Source: Flavobacteriales bacterium
GTDB lineage: Bacteria > Bacteroidota > Bacteroidia > Flavobacteriales_D > Sanyastnellaceae
Assembly (NCBI GenBank): GCA_018402085.1
Contig: JAGYJM010000001.1
Coordinates: 154,562 to 218,561 of the forward strand
Direction of reading: 5' to 3'
Length of the DNA: 64,000 bases
Each line of letters begins with the position of its first letter. The stretch's first letter is position 1. The notes under the pieces are model-generated. The model saw only the letters and a program-made list of their open reading frames with translations. It was not told the DNA's origin and did no database searches. A program made the position numbers and the translations under genes. Of the stretch, positions 33,748 through 41,710 are shown piece by piece.

Positions 33748-34179
33748 TCACCACATCAATACGTTCGGGTTGTTGACGAAGCGACTGAGGTCTTTGGTGA
33801 AAATCAGGTGAAGTAGATCCACAAAGGGTACAATTCCCACTCCGCCTCCGAGTGTAAGCGTGTAAAACACCGGTACGATCTCGCGCGTGCCCAGATAGAT
33901 GCGGTGTGCTCCAAACGGACCTAGCAACACCGTCAAAGCGATTGCGACCAGCCGTGGATGCTCTTTCAACGAAAATGCTGACGAAGCCTTACTGTTTTTC
34001 AGCTTGTGAACAAGCTTTTTCACCCAAACAGGCGCGTCGGTCACCGCAGCTTGAGATATACTCAACGCTACTTCCCCGGATAAAGGCAAGGCCAGAGAAG
34101 CTTCCTGCGCGTTTGCTCGTCCGATAAGAACCAAACATCCGATGGTAAGAATAAGAATGAAATGGTTCGTCACCTGCAT
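33748..34179 (-). CDS. TM2-domain membrane protein
   Basis: 143 aa from the ATG at 34179, chosen because a TATCTTCA box lies exactly 4 nt upstream; a start at 34197 would precede the promoter. Signal sequence (to RANAQ), a polar segment with Lys-rich KKLVHKLKNSK, then a TM2 module (about 80-140): hydrophobic helix, LLGPFGAHRIYLGT(R/K)-, second helix ending in VPFVDLLHLI. TM2 proteins are membrane-bound and of unknown role. Very short spacing to truB (convergent) and queA (upstream). Confidence 0.82.
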   Translation of the reverse strand: MQVTNHFILILTIGCLVLIGRANAQEASLALPLSGEVALSISQAAVTDAPVWVKKLVHKLKNSKASSAFSLKEHPRLVAIALTVLLGPFGAHRIYLGTREIVPVFYTLTLGGGVGIVPFVDLLHLIFTKDLSRFVNNPNVLMW

Positions 34180-34183
34180 GACG

Positions 34184-34191
34184 TGAAGATA
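34184..34191 (-). promoter_or_regulatory. -7 promoter box placed 4 nt before the TM2-protein ATG
   Basis: The minus strand reads TATCTTCA followed by CGTC and the ATG at 34179. Two mismatched positions relative to TTTG, but the spacing repeats that of other leaderless candidates. Confidence 0.45.
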
Positions 34192-34205
34192 GGGCAAAGA
34201 GATGC

Positions 34206-35255
34206 TTAGATAATTAGCATCGCATCACCATATGCATAGAAGCGGTATTTTTCCTTAATCGCCTGACGGTATGCCTCCATAACCAGGTCATATCCTCCGA
34301 ATGCCGCTGCCGTCATCAAGAGCGTAGATTCAGGCGTGTGAAAATTCGTGATCATGGTGTTGGCGATCTTGAAATCGTAAGGAGGAAAGATGAACCGGTT
34401 GGTCCAACCGTCAAAAGCGTTTAGACGATCGTAAGTGCTTACCGACGACTCGATAGAACGCATGACCGTTGTGCCCACGGCGCAAACACGCTTTTTATGA
34501 TCTTTCGCCTGGTTCACCTTATCGGCAGTTTCTTGCGGTATCATTACCTTTTCACTGTCCATCTTGTGCTTGGTGAGGTCTTCGACTTCAACCGGACGAA
34601 AGGTACCGAGCCCAACATGGAGTGTCAGCTCAGCAAAACCGACACCTTTGAGCTCGAGGCGTTTCAATAGCTCACGGCTGAAGTGAAGCCCGGCCGTTGG
34701 GACAGCCACCGCGCCCTCATGTTTCGCGTAAATGGTTTGGAAACGCTCTGCGTCATCAGGTTCTACATCGCGCTCAATGTACTTTGGGAGTGGAGTCTGA
34801 CCCAATTTGTAAACGGTCTGTTTGAACTCTTCATGGGTGCCGTCAAAAAGGAACCGAAGGGTACGTCCGCGTGAGGTCGTATTGTCAATCACCTCCGCTA
34901 CGAGCTCATCGTTTTCGCCGAAGTACAGCTTATTGCCGATACGTATCTTACGCGCCGGATCTACCAGTACATCCCACAACAAACTTTCACGGTTCAGCTC
35001 ACGCAGCAGGAAAACCTCAATCGTTGCCCCGGTTTTCTCTTTGTTGCCAAAAAGACGGGCCGGAAAAACCTTGGTGTTGTTGAGAATCATCACATCACCC
35101 TCATCGAAGTAGCTCAGCACATCTTTGAACATCTTGTGTTCAATCTTACCACTGTCACGATGGAGGACCATTAGCCGTGACTCGTCGCGATTGTCAGATG
35201 GGTGCTGAGCGATCAGCTCTTTAGGGAGATCAAACTTGAACTGAGATAATTTCAT
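34206..35255 (-). CDS. queA: tRNA preQ1(34) S-adenosylmethionine ribosyltransferase-isomerase
   Basis: 349 aa. Transfers the ribosyl moiety of SAM to preQ1 in the queuosine pathway. Typical segments: [11 protein letters not shown](S/A)xxRDxSRLMVL at the start, [26 protein letters not shown] near residue 185, [13 protein letters not shown], and [11 protein letters not shown] near residue 310. Full length. A consensus promoter box lies upstream. Confidence 0.96.
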   Translation of the reverse strand: MKLSQFKFDLPKELIAQHPSDNRDESRLMVLHRDSGKIEHKMFKDVLSYFDEGDVMILNNTKVFPARLFGNKEKTGATIEVFLLRELNRESLLWDVLVDPARKIRIGNKLYFGENDELVAEVIDNTTSRGRTLRFLFDGTHEEFKQTVYKLGQTPLPKYIERDVEPDDAERFQTIYAKHEGAVAVPTAGLHFSRELLKRLELKGVGFAELTLHVGLGTFRPVEVEDLTKHKMDSEKVMIPQETADKVNQAKDHKKRVCAVGTTVMRSIESSVSTYDRLNAFDGWTNRFIFPPYDFKIANTMITNFHTPESTLLMTAAAFGGYDLVMEAYRQAIKEKYRFYAYGDAMLII

Positions 35256-35286
35256 AGCGCGAAGATGGGTTTCGAATAAAGGGGTG

Positions 35287-35294
35287 CAAAAGTA
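35287..35294 (-). promoter_or_regulatory. -7 promoter box for queA
   Basis: The minus strand reads TACTTTTG, exact consensus, 31 nt upstream of the queA ATG. Confidence 0.55.
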
Positions 35295-35357
35295 GGTAAA
35301 AACACCTTTCGAATCCAGTAGAAAGCTGAATGTCTGTGCGCTTACTGATATCGTGAC

Positions 35358-37175
35358 CTACAAAGAGTCGCCTCGCAAGGCCCTGAAACGCTTCCTGGCT
35401 TCTACCACGAATAAACTACCCGGATACTCCAGCAGGAGGCGTTCGTATAACTCTTTTGCCTTTTCAGAGTTGCCGTAAATTTGCTCGTGGAGCTCCGCCA
35501 GACGAAAGAGTGCATCGTCAGCCAGAATATCTGCGAAGTGATACTCCAGAATTTCGTTCAGGTACGATTCTGCTCGCTCGTATTCGCCACGACCCATATG
35601 CATATCTACCTTCATCATCAGGATCTCATCTTTGAGGCTGTGCATAGGCCAATCTGCCAGAATGGAGTCTACCTTTAACATGGCCTCGTCCCATTGCCCC
35701 TGGTAACCTAGTAAATCGGCTTGCGCGAACATCCGCATGGGAATGGTCGTGGTATCCATGTTGAAGTTGTCAGTAATAAGCAAACTCAGGTCGATTGCGT
35801 CGTTTGATATGAGCTTTGAAGTGCTCGCTTTCAGCACATCCAGTTGGGCCTGAGCCCATTCGAAATCACCGGTGAAATATGATATACGTGCGTTTCGGAA
35901 TTTGGACTCTGCCCCGAGCGGGTCTTCTTTAAAGGCAAGCTCTACCTGTGAATAGTAAAGAGAAGCTTCCCAGATGTCGCCCTGCAAGAGCAGAATGTCA
36001 GCCAGTTCAAGCTTGCACATGGCTTCTGCCCTGTCATACAAGCCGGGAAGCGCAAGTGCTTCTTCGAGCACAGAGATGGCTTCTTGAGGTTTTTGAAGAT
36101 AAAAAGCTTTAATGCGGGCCAACTCTCGCATAATATCAACTGACGAAGCGTCGCGCCCGACCACCTGTAGCGTTTCTTCATACTCGGCCTCCAGTTCGCT
36201 GTACGCAGCGCCATCTGCAGACAATGTTGTTTCTAGTTCGGCCAGACGCGCTTCAAGCATCGACCCGTGAGCTGAAATGAAGTAGTCGTACTGCGGACCT
36301 TTGTCTACAATGTAACGAAAGGCTTCGTAAGCTGTTCCGTAATCTTCATTGCGCCGAGCCATGTTGCCGATTTCCATGACACGGATGCCGTTTTCCCGGA
36401 GGCGTTGGTCAAGGGCTTTCGCCTGTACGAGAGAAGCGCTGAATTCTTTGCGTTGATTGAATAACCAGATAAGGAGTTCAGAGTAAATCAGGTCATCAGG
36501 ATAGCGCTGTGTACGCATGATGAGCTTCTCGCGCAGCATCTCTGCTTTCTCTTCATCTTCACCCACATTCAGGTTGCGGTTCATCGAATTCTGCACCGTC
36601 TGGATGTAATTCGGGCTCGTTTGAAGCAGGTCGAGAAATGCTTCTACCATCTCTTCATGCTGACCCATCATCCCTCTCAGGTTACCCAGCTCGTAGTGAA
36701 AAGGATAACCGTCGCGCGATATCTGCTGCGCCTTTTCATAAGTCTTCAAGGCATAGTCGTACAAACTGAGCTTGATAAAGGAGTTCGCCAGTCGTATGGC
36801 CTGACTTCGGCCGGGTTCAAGCATGTCAATGGCATTGTCAAACTCCCGCTCTGCTTTTTTGTCTTCTCCGAACTGACGGTACAGGGAACCAAGGTCAACG
36901 TATGCCACAGCGCTGTTGTCACGGCCACGTAATTTGCGTTTGACCAGTTTTTCAGCCTCTTCAAGATCTTCGAGCGCAATAAGGGTAGCGAGGTAATTGG
37001 TATAGACCTGGTTGGTGCGGTTGGTTTTCCAGATTTTATCGTAGTACAGTCGGGCCTGTTCGTATTCACCATTATTGAAATAATACTCAGCAAGTTCTAT
37101 ATCTGCTTGCGCAACTCCGGTAAAGGGCAGCAGCAGCAAAAGAAAGAATGAAAGAATACCGGGTATATTTCTCAT
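35358..37175 (-). CDS. Exported tetratricopeptide-repeat protein
   Basis: 605 aa. Signal peptide ending GVAQA. At least ten degenerate TPR/SEL-like helical hairpins run through the chain (AEYYFNNGEYEQARLYYDKIW, VDLGSLYRQFGEDKKAEREF, SYFTGDFEWAQAQLDVLKAS, LAELHEQIYGNSEKAKELYERLL). The final LYERLLLEYPGSLFVVEARKRFRAL is typical of Bacteroidota TPR proteins related in layout to BamD or CDC27-like scaffolds. Probably periplasmic protein-interaction scaffold. Its start overlaps the upstream lipoprotein stop by 4 bp. Confidence 0.85.
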   Translation of the reverse strand: MRNIPGILSFFLLLLLPFTGVAQADIELAEYYFNNGEYEQARLYYDKIWKTNRTNQVYTNYLATLIALEDLEEAEKLVKRKLRGRDNSAVAYVDLGSLYRQFGEDKKAEREFDNAIDMLEPGRSQAIRLANSFIKLSLYDYALKTYEKAQQISRDGYPFHYELGNLRGMMGQHEEMVEAFLDLLQTSPNYIQTVQNSMNRNLNVGEDEEKAEMLREKLIMRTQRYPDDLIYSELLIWLFNQRKEFSASLVQAKALDQRLRENGIRVMEIGNMARRNEDYGTAYEAFRYIVDKGPQYDYFISAHGSMLEARLAELETTLSADGAAYSELEAEYEETLQVVGRDASSVDIMRELARIKAFYLQKPQEAISVLEEALALPGLYDRAEAMCKLELADILLLQGDIWEASLYYSQVELAFKEDPLGAESKFRNARISYFTGDFEWAQAQLDVLKASTSKLISNDAIDLSLLITDNFNMDTTTIPMRMFAQADLLGYQGQWDEAMLKVDSILADWPMHSLKDEILMMKVDMHMGRGEYERAESYLNEILEYHFADILADDALFRLAELHEQIYGNSEKAKELYERLLLEYPGSLFVVEARKRFRALRGDSL

Positions 37176-37744
37176 CGGGTTTTAAACTCGTTCAATTTGG
37201 CTTTAATCTGTGGTTCAAGTGTGTAAAACGATTGAAGGGCGCGCTCGGCATAGTCAATCGTGTATCCAATTTCCTCGATCAGTGAGTTAGCGACACGCGT
37301 TTCGTTTTCCATATTGGTTCTAACGTAAGCCGTGTCAATCGGGTTTCCGTCACGATCGTTTGAAGCATGGTTTTCCAATGCGGCACGGAAAGAAGATAAT
37401 TGCCCTTTGGTTCGCTCAATTTCCTGAGTGATGCGGTCATGGCGCTGCGGAAAATCTTTAATCAATCGCTTCGCGCTGTTGTAAGAAGCGAACATTGCGG
37501 CATCTGCAGAGTCAAGGGCTTCTTTTACAGACATACGCATAGAGGCCATATCGTTCTTGATGGTGTTAAGTGCCTCCATTACTTCCTGATGGTCGAGCTC
37601 ATCGTAGACCAGGGCTGCAGAGTCTACACGCTCCATGAGTGTATTCAGTTCCAAGACTTCCTCATTGTATGAGGTGTCTGTTGTTTGACAGGCGGCTAAC
37701 AAAATTACAACAGCCAGAAATGAGAGGTAGACAATACGTTTCAT
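37172..37744 (-). CDS. Helical lipoprotein of unknown function, cotranscribed with the TPR protein
   Basis: 190 aa from the ATG at 37744; lipobox LLAA-C at Cys17. The mature chain is long amphipathic helix with heptad-like Leu/Met spacing (about 30-180), probably a coiled coil. No family recognised beyond that. A TACCTTGG box lies exactly 4 nt upstream of this ATG. The two-gene lipoprotein-TPR operon suggests an envelope complex, by inference only. Confidence 0.75.
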   Translation of the reverse strand: MKRIVYLSFLAVVILLAACQTTDTSYNEEVLELNTLMERVDSAALVYDELDHQEVMEALNTIKNDMASMRMSVKEALDSADAAMFASYNSAKRLIKDFPQRHDRITQEIERTKGQLSSFRAALENHASNDRDGNPIDTAYVRTNMENETRVANSLIEEIGYTIDYAERALQSFYTLEPQIKAKLNEFKTR

Positions 37745-37748
37745 AGTA

Positions 37749-37756
37749 CCAAGGTA
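37749..37756 (-). promoter_or_regulatory. Possible -7 box 4 nt before the lipoprotein ATG
   Basis: The minus strand reads TACCTTGG; it departs from TAnnTTTG at one base. Included because the 4-nt distance to the ATG recurs. Confidence 0.35.
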
Positions 37757-37813
37757 ACGCAGTTTCACTATGTTTATGTTCGTGACGTGCCTTAATCTTC
37801 ACCTTGATGTGCT

Positions 37814-39085
37814 TCAGTGAATGGCATCGAATCCGGTGTAGCGGTGAAGCACTTCCGGAATACGAATACCTTCAGCATCCTGATTGTTCTCAAGAATGGC
37901 GGCAACGATGCGGGGCAAGGCCAATGCACTGCCATTCAGTGTGTGAACCAGTTGGGTTTTGCCGTCTTTTCCTTTGTAACGACACTTCAAGCGGTTCGCC
38001 TGAAAGGTCATGAAATTGGAGATAGACGACACCTCGAGCCAACGATCCTGACCCGCAGAATACACTTCCATATCGTAGGTGATACCCGCCGCAAATCCGA
38101 GGTCTCCTCCGCAAAGGCGAAGGGTTCTGAATGGCAACTCCAGTTTCTTCAGTAAGCTGACAACGTGCGCCACCATCTCATCAAGCACTGCTTGCGAACG
38201 CTCGGGGTGAACAACCTGTACAATCTCAACTTTATCAAACTGGTGTAGACGGTTGAGTCCGCGAACGTCTTTACCGTAAGAACCGGCCTCACGGCGAAAA
38301 CATGGGGTGTAGCCACATAGCTTTTTCGGGAGCTCGTCTTCCTTTAAAATGACATCCCGGTAGATGTTTGTCAGGGGCACTTCAGCGGTGGGGATGAGGT
38401 ACAGGTCATCTGCCGGCATGTGGTACATCTGACCCTCTTTGTCAGGTAACTGCCCGGTACCGATACCTGAAGCCTCATTGACGAGAAATGGTGGTATAAA
38501 CTCGGTGTAGCCCGCATCATTTGCTTCGTCAAGGAAAAACTGAATCAGTGCACGCTGCAGCCTGGCGCCTTTTCCGGTGTAAAAAGGAAAACCGGCTCCT
38601 GTCACCTTGGCTCCGAGGTCAAAGTCGATGAGGTTATATTGCTGGCACAGCTCCCAGTGCGGCAGCGCGCCTTCGCCAAGCTGCGGAAGCTCACCATAGC
38701 GATTTACCTCTTCGTTGTCTGCGTCGCTTTTTCCGGCAGGCACGAGCTCATGCGGGGCGTTGGGCAGACTGAATAAAAGCTGCTCCAGTGATCCTTCAAG
38801 GGTGCTCTGTTCTTCGCGAAGCTCCTGCGTACGTTCTTTTAGTCCGCTGGTCTGCGCCTTCAATGCCTCTGCTTCATCACGCTTTCCTTCTTTGAACAAC
38901 TGCCCAATTGACTTTGAAAGCCGGTTGCTTTCGGCCAGCGTATCGTCAAGCTTCGCCTGCGTTTGGCGGCGTTGCTCGTCGAGTTCGAGGATGTTGTCAA
39001 GCGTGTTGCCCACTTCAAGCATTCGCTTGGCAAGGGCCGCTTCGATTTCGTTGCGCTTCGCGCGGATGTCACTTAAGGTGAGCAT
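37814..39085 (-). CDS. serS: Seryl-tRNA synthetase
   Basis: 423 aa from the ATG at 39085 (MLTLSDIRAKR); the extension to 39124 falls in the rpmA terminator and is rejected. N-terminal antiparallel coiled coil (about 25-100), then the class II catalytic domain: LIPTAEVPLTNIYRD, motif 2 CFRREAGSYGKDVRGLNRLHQF, motif 3 near the end (NGSALALPRIVAAILENNQ). Cytosolic. Confidence 0.96.
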   Translation of the reverse strand: MLTLSDIRAKRNEIEAALAKRMLEVGNTLDNILELDEQRRQTQAKLDDTLAESNRLSKSIGQLFKEGKRDEAEALKAQTSGLKERTQELREEQSTLEGSLEQLLFSLPNAPHELVPAGKSDADNEEVNRYGELPQLGEGALPHWELCQQYNLIDFDLGAKVTGAGFPFYTGKGARLQRALIQFFLDEANDAGYTEFIPPFLVNEASGIGTGQLPDKEGQMYHMPADDLYLIPTAEVPLTNIYRDVILKEDELPKKLCGYTPCFRREAGSYGKDVRGLNRLHQFDKVEIVQVVHPERSQAVLDEMVAHVVSLLKKLELPFRTLRLCGGDLGFAAGITYDMEVYSAGQDRWLEVSSISNFMTFQANRLKCRYKGKDGKTQLVHTLNGSALALPRIVAAILENNQDAEGIRIPEVLHRYTGFDAIH

Positions 39086-39104
39086 GGCTGCTAAATTAAG
39101 CCCG

Positions 39105-39143
39105 TAAAAATAACAAACTCCCAACCGTCAGGAAGGGAGTTTG
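39105..39143 (-). terminator. Terminator of the rplU-rpmA operon
   Basis: Stem CAAACTCCC / GGGAGTTTG (9 bp) with a 12-nt loop; on the minus strand it is followed by TTATTTTTA. 22 nt after the rpmA stop. Confidence 0.85.
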
Positions 39144-39164
39144 CACATTCGTTTTATGCCTGTA

Positions 39165-39434
39165 TCAGTCCTGACCGTTTTCGAACGGACGAACCGACAC
39201 GTAGCTTCGGTCATTGCGTTTCTTGCGGAATTCAACAACTCCGTCACTGAGTGCGTAGAGGGTGTGGTCTTTGCCAATTCCTACGTTCTCGCCCGGGTGG
39301 TGTTGAGTGCCGCGCTGACGAACAATAATATTGCCGGCAATCGCTGCTTGTCCGCCGAAAATTTTAACCCCGAGTCGTTTACTTTCCGACTCACGGCCGT
39401 TCTTGGAACTACCTACTCCTTTCTTATGTGCCAT
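39165..39434 (-). CDS. rpmA: 50S ribosomal protein L27
   Basis: 89 aa, normal. Starts [24 protein letters not shown], with the flexible N-terminal arm near the peptidyl-transferase centre intact and no N-terminal cleavage extension. [17 protein letters not shown] follows. Second gene of the rplU-rpmA operon, 46 bp after rplU. Confidence 0.97.
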   Translation of the reverse strand: MAHKKGVGSSKNGRESESKRLGVKIFGGQAAIAGNIIVRQRGTQHHPGENVGIGKDHTLYALSDGVVEFRKKRNDRSYVSVRPFENGQD

Positions 39435-39458
39435 AGTTCTATGCGTTTTGCACTATAC

Positions 39459-39479
39459 CGCCGTAAAAACGGCGGATGG
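39459..39479 (+). repeat. Palindromic GATG element between rplU and rpmA
   Basis: Stem CGCCGT / ACGGCG, loop AAAA, then GATGG. It fills most of the 46-bp rplU-rpmA spacer, antisense to the operon, so the mRNA carries the complementary UUUU-loop hairpin immediately after the rplU stop. This is the second copy within 170 bp. Confidence 0.85.
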
Positions 39480-39480
39480 A

Positions 39481-40017
39481 TTAAGCATCCTGAAGTGCGT
39501 CGATCAATTCTGCTTTTTTCATTGAAGAATAACCCGAAATCTCCTTCTCTTTGGCGAGATCGCGCAATTCTGCAACGGTCATGTTTTCGTAATCGCTACC
39601 GGCGCTTCCCGCATCCGCCGCTTTCGCGGCGTTCTCAGCTTTAGCCTCAACAGCAGGCTTCTCTTCTGAGACCGGAGCCTTTTCCTGCTTCGCCGGCGTC
39701 GCTCCACTGGCCACAATGCCATCAATGCGGATCTCCGTCAGATATGCCCGGAAACCGTTTTTACGGCGGTAACCTTTACGACGTTTCTTCTTGAAGACGA
39801 TAACCTTATCGCCTTTCAGGTGCTTTTCTACTTTAGCGGTCACCTGTGCACCGCTGATAGCTGGGGCGCCAACTGTCACGTTGCCGTCATTGTCGATGAG
39901 AAGCACACGGTCAAATGAAACCTTGTCGCCTTCGTTCGCACTCAGACGGTTGACGTAGATCAGCTGATCTTTTTCAACCTTATATTGATGCCCTGCTATG
40001 TCTACAATAGCGTACAT
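39481..40017 (-). CDS. rplU: 50S ribosomal protein L21 with C-terminal SAP/Rho-N-like extension
   Basis: 178 aa; ordinary L21 has about 103. Residues 1-102 are standard L21 ([40 protein letters not shown]). Then a Pro/Ala/Glu/Lys linker (about 103-145), and a helix-extended-helix module ([30 protein letters not shown]) like the SAP/Rho-N nucleic-acid-binding fold. The linker segment NAAKAADAG is encoded by a palindromic element. First gene of the operon. Confidence 0.94.
   Translation of the reverse strand: MYAIVDIAGHQYKVEKDQLIYVNRLSANEGDKVSFDRVLLIDNDGNVTVGAPAISGAQVTAKVEKHLKGDKVIVFKKKRRKGYRRKNGFRAYLTEIRIDGIVASGATPAKQEKAPVSEEKPAVEAKAENAAKAADAGSAGSDYENMTVAELRDLAKEKEISGYSSMKKAELIDALQDA
39611..39631 (-). 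repeat. Palindromic GATG element inside rplU (encodes AAKAADA)
   Basis: Sense strand: stem CGCCGC / GCGGCG, loop GAAA, then GATGC. Located in the linker between the L21 core and its SAP-like tail; same orientation and frame as the other coding copies. Confidence 0.85.
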
Positions 40018-40037
40018 ACCTTTGAATTTAGGGACGG

Positions 40038-40045
40038 CAAAGATA
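40038..40045 (-). promoter_or_regulatory. Promoter of the rplU-rpmA operon
   Basis: The minus strand reads TATCTTTG, 20 nt before the rplU ATG, with a TTG about 21 nt further upstream, which fits the Bacteroidota -33/-7 layout well. Confidence 0.7.
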
Positions 40046-40080
40046 CGAAAGTTTTCAACAAATCCGCAATCATCAGTCGG

Positions 40081-40992
40081 TTAAGATGCAACCCGTGCTT
40101 TACCGGCATTCACGAGGTAGACTCCGCTAATGATTACCGCCGCAAACAGCAAGTGAACCCAACTCAGGGTCTCACCGTCAACCCATCCCCACAGGGTGGC
40201 GAAAACCGGTATTACATAGGTCACTGAACTGGCGAAAATCGCACTGGTCTGCTTGATGAGGCCATTGAACACCACTACCGCCGCCGCGGTGCCGATCGCT
40301 GCCAGGCCAATGACCGATACCATACCAATCATGCCGTCTTCACGTTCAAGTGTGGTAGCTATGATGTCTCTTGATAAGAGCCAAAGCATGTTCGGAATCG
40401 CAACCATCAGCAGAGAGGTGGCTGCGAGTGAAACAGATGGAACATTGCCCAGTTTGTTGCGGATGATGTTTACGCTGGTGGCATAGCAGAAGGTGGCCAG
40501 CACCACAAGTAAAGCGCTTTGTAGATGAAAGTCACCACTGCCCTGACCGGCTTGTATCAAGCCAATTGCCCCGGCCAGTCCAATAAGTAGTCCGATGATT
40601 TGTACAGCCTTGTAGCGCACTCTGAAAACAGCCATGGCGATCACAAGCGTAAACAATGGCACAAGCGAATTGAGCATGCCGGCAAAGCTGCTGGCAAGCC
40701 TGGTCTGAGCCGCAGTGAAAAGAAAGGCCGGAATCGCATTCCCGATAAGTCCGACTAAAAACACCCAGATGAGCTGCCGGCGCGGAATATCTCGCACAGT
40801 GCGCATTGCCCAGGGTGCAAGCACCAACCCCGCGATCGCTATCCGCATGGCACCGATCTCCCAGCTTGTGAACAAGGGCTCACCGGTGGTGCCGAAAAGA
40901 CCGATTTTCATCAAAATGAACGAACTGCCCCAGGTGAAAGCCAGCAGAATTAATAGCAGAAAATGAACACCTTGCGGCTTTTGATCAGACAT
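40081..40992 (-). CDS. EamA/DMT-family transporter
   Basis: 303 aa from the ATG at 40992; a promoter box at 41011-41018 excludes the longer frame. Ten hydrophobic helices in two EamA repeats (about 8-145 and 155-295), with WGSSFILMKIG in helix 1 and a repeat-end motif SVTYVIPVFATLWGW. Inner-membrane exporter or importer of small metabolites; substrate unknown. Monocistronic. Confidence 0.9.
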   Translation of the reverse strand: MSDQKPQGVHFLLLILLAFTWGSSFILMKIGLFGTTGEPLFTSWEIGAMRIAIAGLVLAPWAMRTVRDIPRRQLIWVFLVGLIGNAIPAFLFTAAQTRLASSFAGMLNSLVPLFTLVIAMAVFRVRYKAVQIIGLLIGLAGAIGLIQAGQGSGDFHLQSALLVVLATFCYATSVNIIRNKLGNVPSVSLAATSLLMVAIPNMLWLLSRDIIATTLEREDGMIGMVSVIGLAAIGTAAAVVVFNGLIKQTSAIFASSVTYVIPVFATLWGWVDGETLSWVHLLFAAVIISGVYLVNAGKARVAS

Positions 40993-41010
40993 TTGAAGAC
41001 CTAATGAGTG

Positions 41011-41018
41011 CGAAATTA
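41011..41018 (-). promoter_or_regulatory. -7 promoter box for the EamA transporter
   Basis: The minus strand reads TAATTTCG, 18 nt upstream of the ATG at 40992. Confidence 0.45.
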
Positions 41019-41052
41019 ACATTCCTTATCGCGGCCTTGTTGATTTCGTCTG

Positions 41053-41060
41053 TAAATTTG
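41053..41060 (+). promoter_or_regulatory. -7 promoter box for the HMA lipoprotein
   Basis: TAAATTTG, exact consensus, 25 nt before the ATG at 41086; an in-frame TTG at 41077 is less likely as the start. Confidence 0.5.
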
Positions 41061-41085
41061 TTGTTCAATCCGTTCGTTGAATCAT

Positions 41086-41562
41086 ATGAGAGCACTTTGG
41101 ATCACATTTACTGCAGCTGCGTTCATCATTGGCTGTGAGTCTGCAGAAGACGTTAAGGTCACGTATGCTGAGAAAGAAGCAAAGGTTGAGAAAACCATTG
41201 CCAGGATCAGTGTAGAAGGAATGATGTGTGAGATCGCCTGTGGCGGGAAAATCCGAAAAGAGTTGTCTGAACTGGATGGCGTTGCCAATGCCTCAATCGA
41301 ATACCGAGATGGGGAAGCCGTGAATTTCGCACTCGTCGAGTTCAATCCCGAGCGCATTCATGAGGCTGATCTCGCAGATTGCATCAATAGAATCAGCGAC
41401 GGCAAACTCTACTCCGTAAGCGAAATGGAAGTGACGCATTACGCGCCCGGAGCATCCCTCAGCCGCACCGTGGGTGCTGACGACGTGAACATGTCGCGCG
41501 GTTTTGAACTGCCGGGCATTTCTAATATCCTCCGTTCTTTTTTGAGCGGAATACGAAATTGA
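41086..41562 (+). CDS. Heavy-metal-associated (HMA) domain lipoprotein
   Basis: 158 aa. Lipobox AFIIG-C near residue 17. An HMA-like ferredoxin fold (about 38-110) carries the metal site as GMMCEIACGGKI, that is Cys-x3-Cys instead of the usual CxxC, a form seen in other Bacteroidota periplasmic HMA lipoproteins. The last 45 residues have no recognisable domain. Probably binds copper or zinc in the periplasm. It stands next to ctaA, whose product needs heme and whose terminal oxidase needs copper, but it has its own promoter and terminator. Confidence 0.82.
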   Translation: MRALWITFTAAAFIIGCESAEDVKVTYAEKEAKVEKTIARISVEGMMCEIACGGKIRKELSELDGVANASIEYRDGEAVNFALVEFNPERIHEADLADCINRISDGKLYSVSEMEVTHYAPGASLSRTVGADDVNMSRGFELPGISNILRSFLSGIRN

Positions 41563-41583
41563 GCATTACCATTCCATTTTATT

Positions 41584-41610
41584 AAGGTGACCTGAGGGTT
41601 GCCTTTTTTT
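41584..41610 (+). terminator. Intrinsic terminator after the HMA lipoprotein
   Basis: Nine-pair stem aaggtgacc / ggttgcctt (two G-U pairs), short loop and a T7 run, 21 nt after the stop codon. Confidence 0.7.
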
Positions 41611-41684
41611 ATGCCCCTGTCGGAAACCTTCGTTTCAACTGCGTGTTTTCTGAAAGAGCATGAACTAGAGCCCTGTTGATGGGC

Positions 41685-41692
41685 TATCTTTG
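41685..41692 (+). promoter_or_regulatory. -7 promoter box for heme A synthase
   Basis: TATCTTTG, exact consensus, 18 nt before the preferred ATG at 41711. Confidence 0.6.
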
Positions 41693-41710
41693 CAAACCCA
41701 CTCCGTTCGT

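Noticed and set aside
36410-36435. Peptide AKALDQ in the TPR protein, resembling the repeat-encoded motif
   Set aside because: The DNA forms only a 3-4 bp stem and lacks GATG; it is ordinary helix sequence in a TPR.
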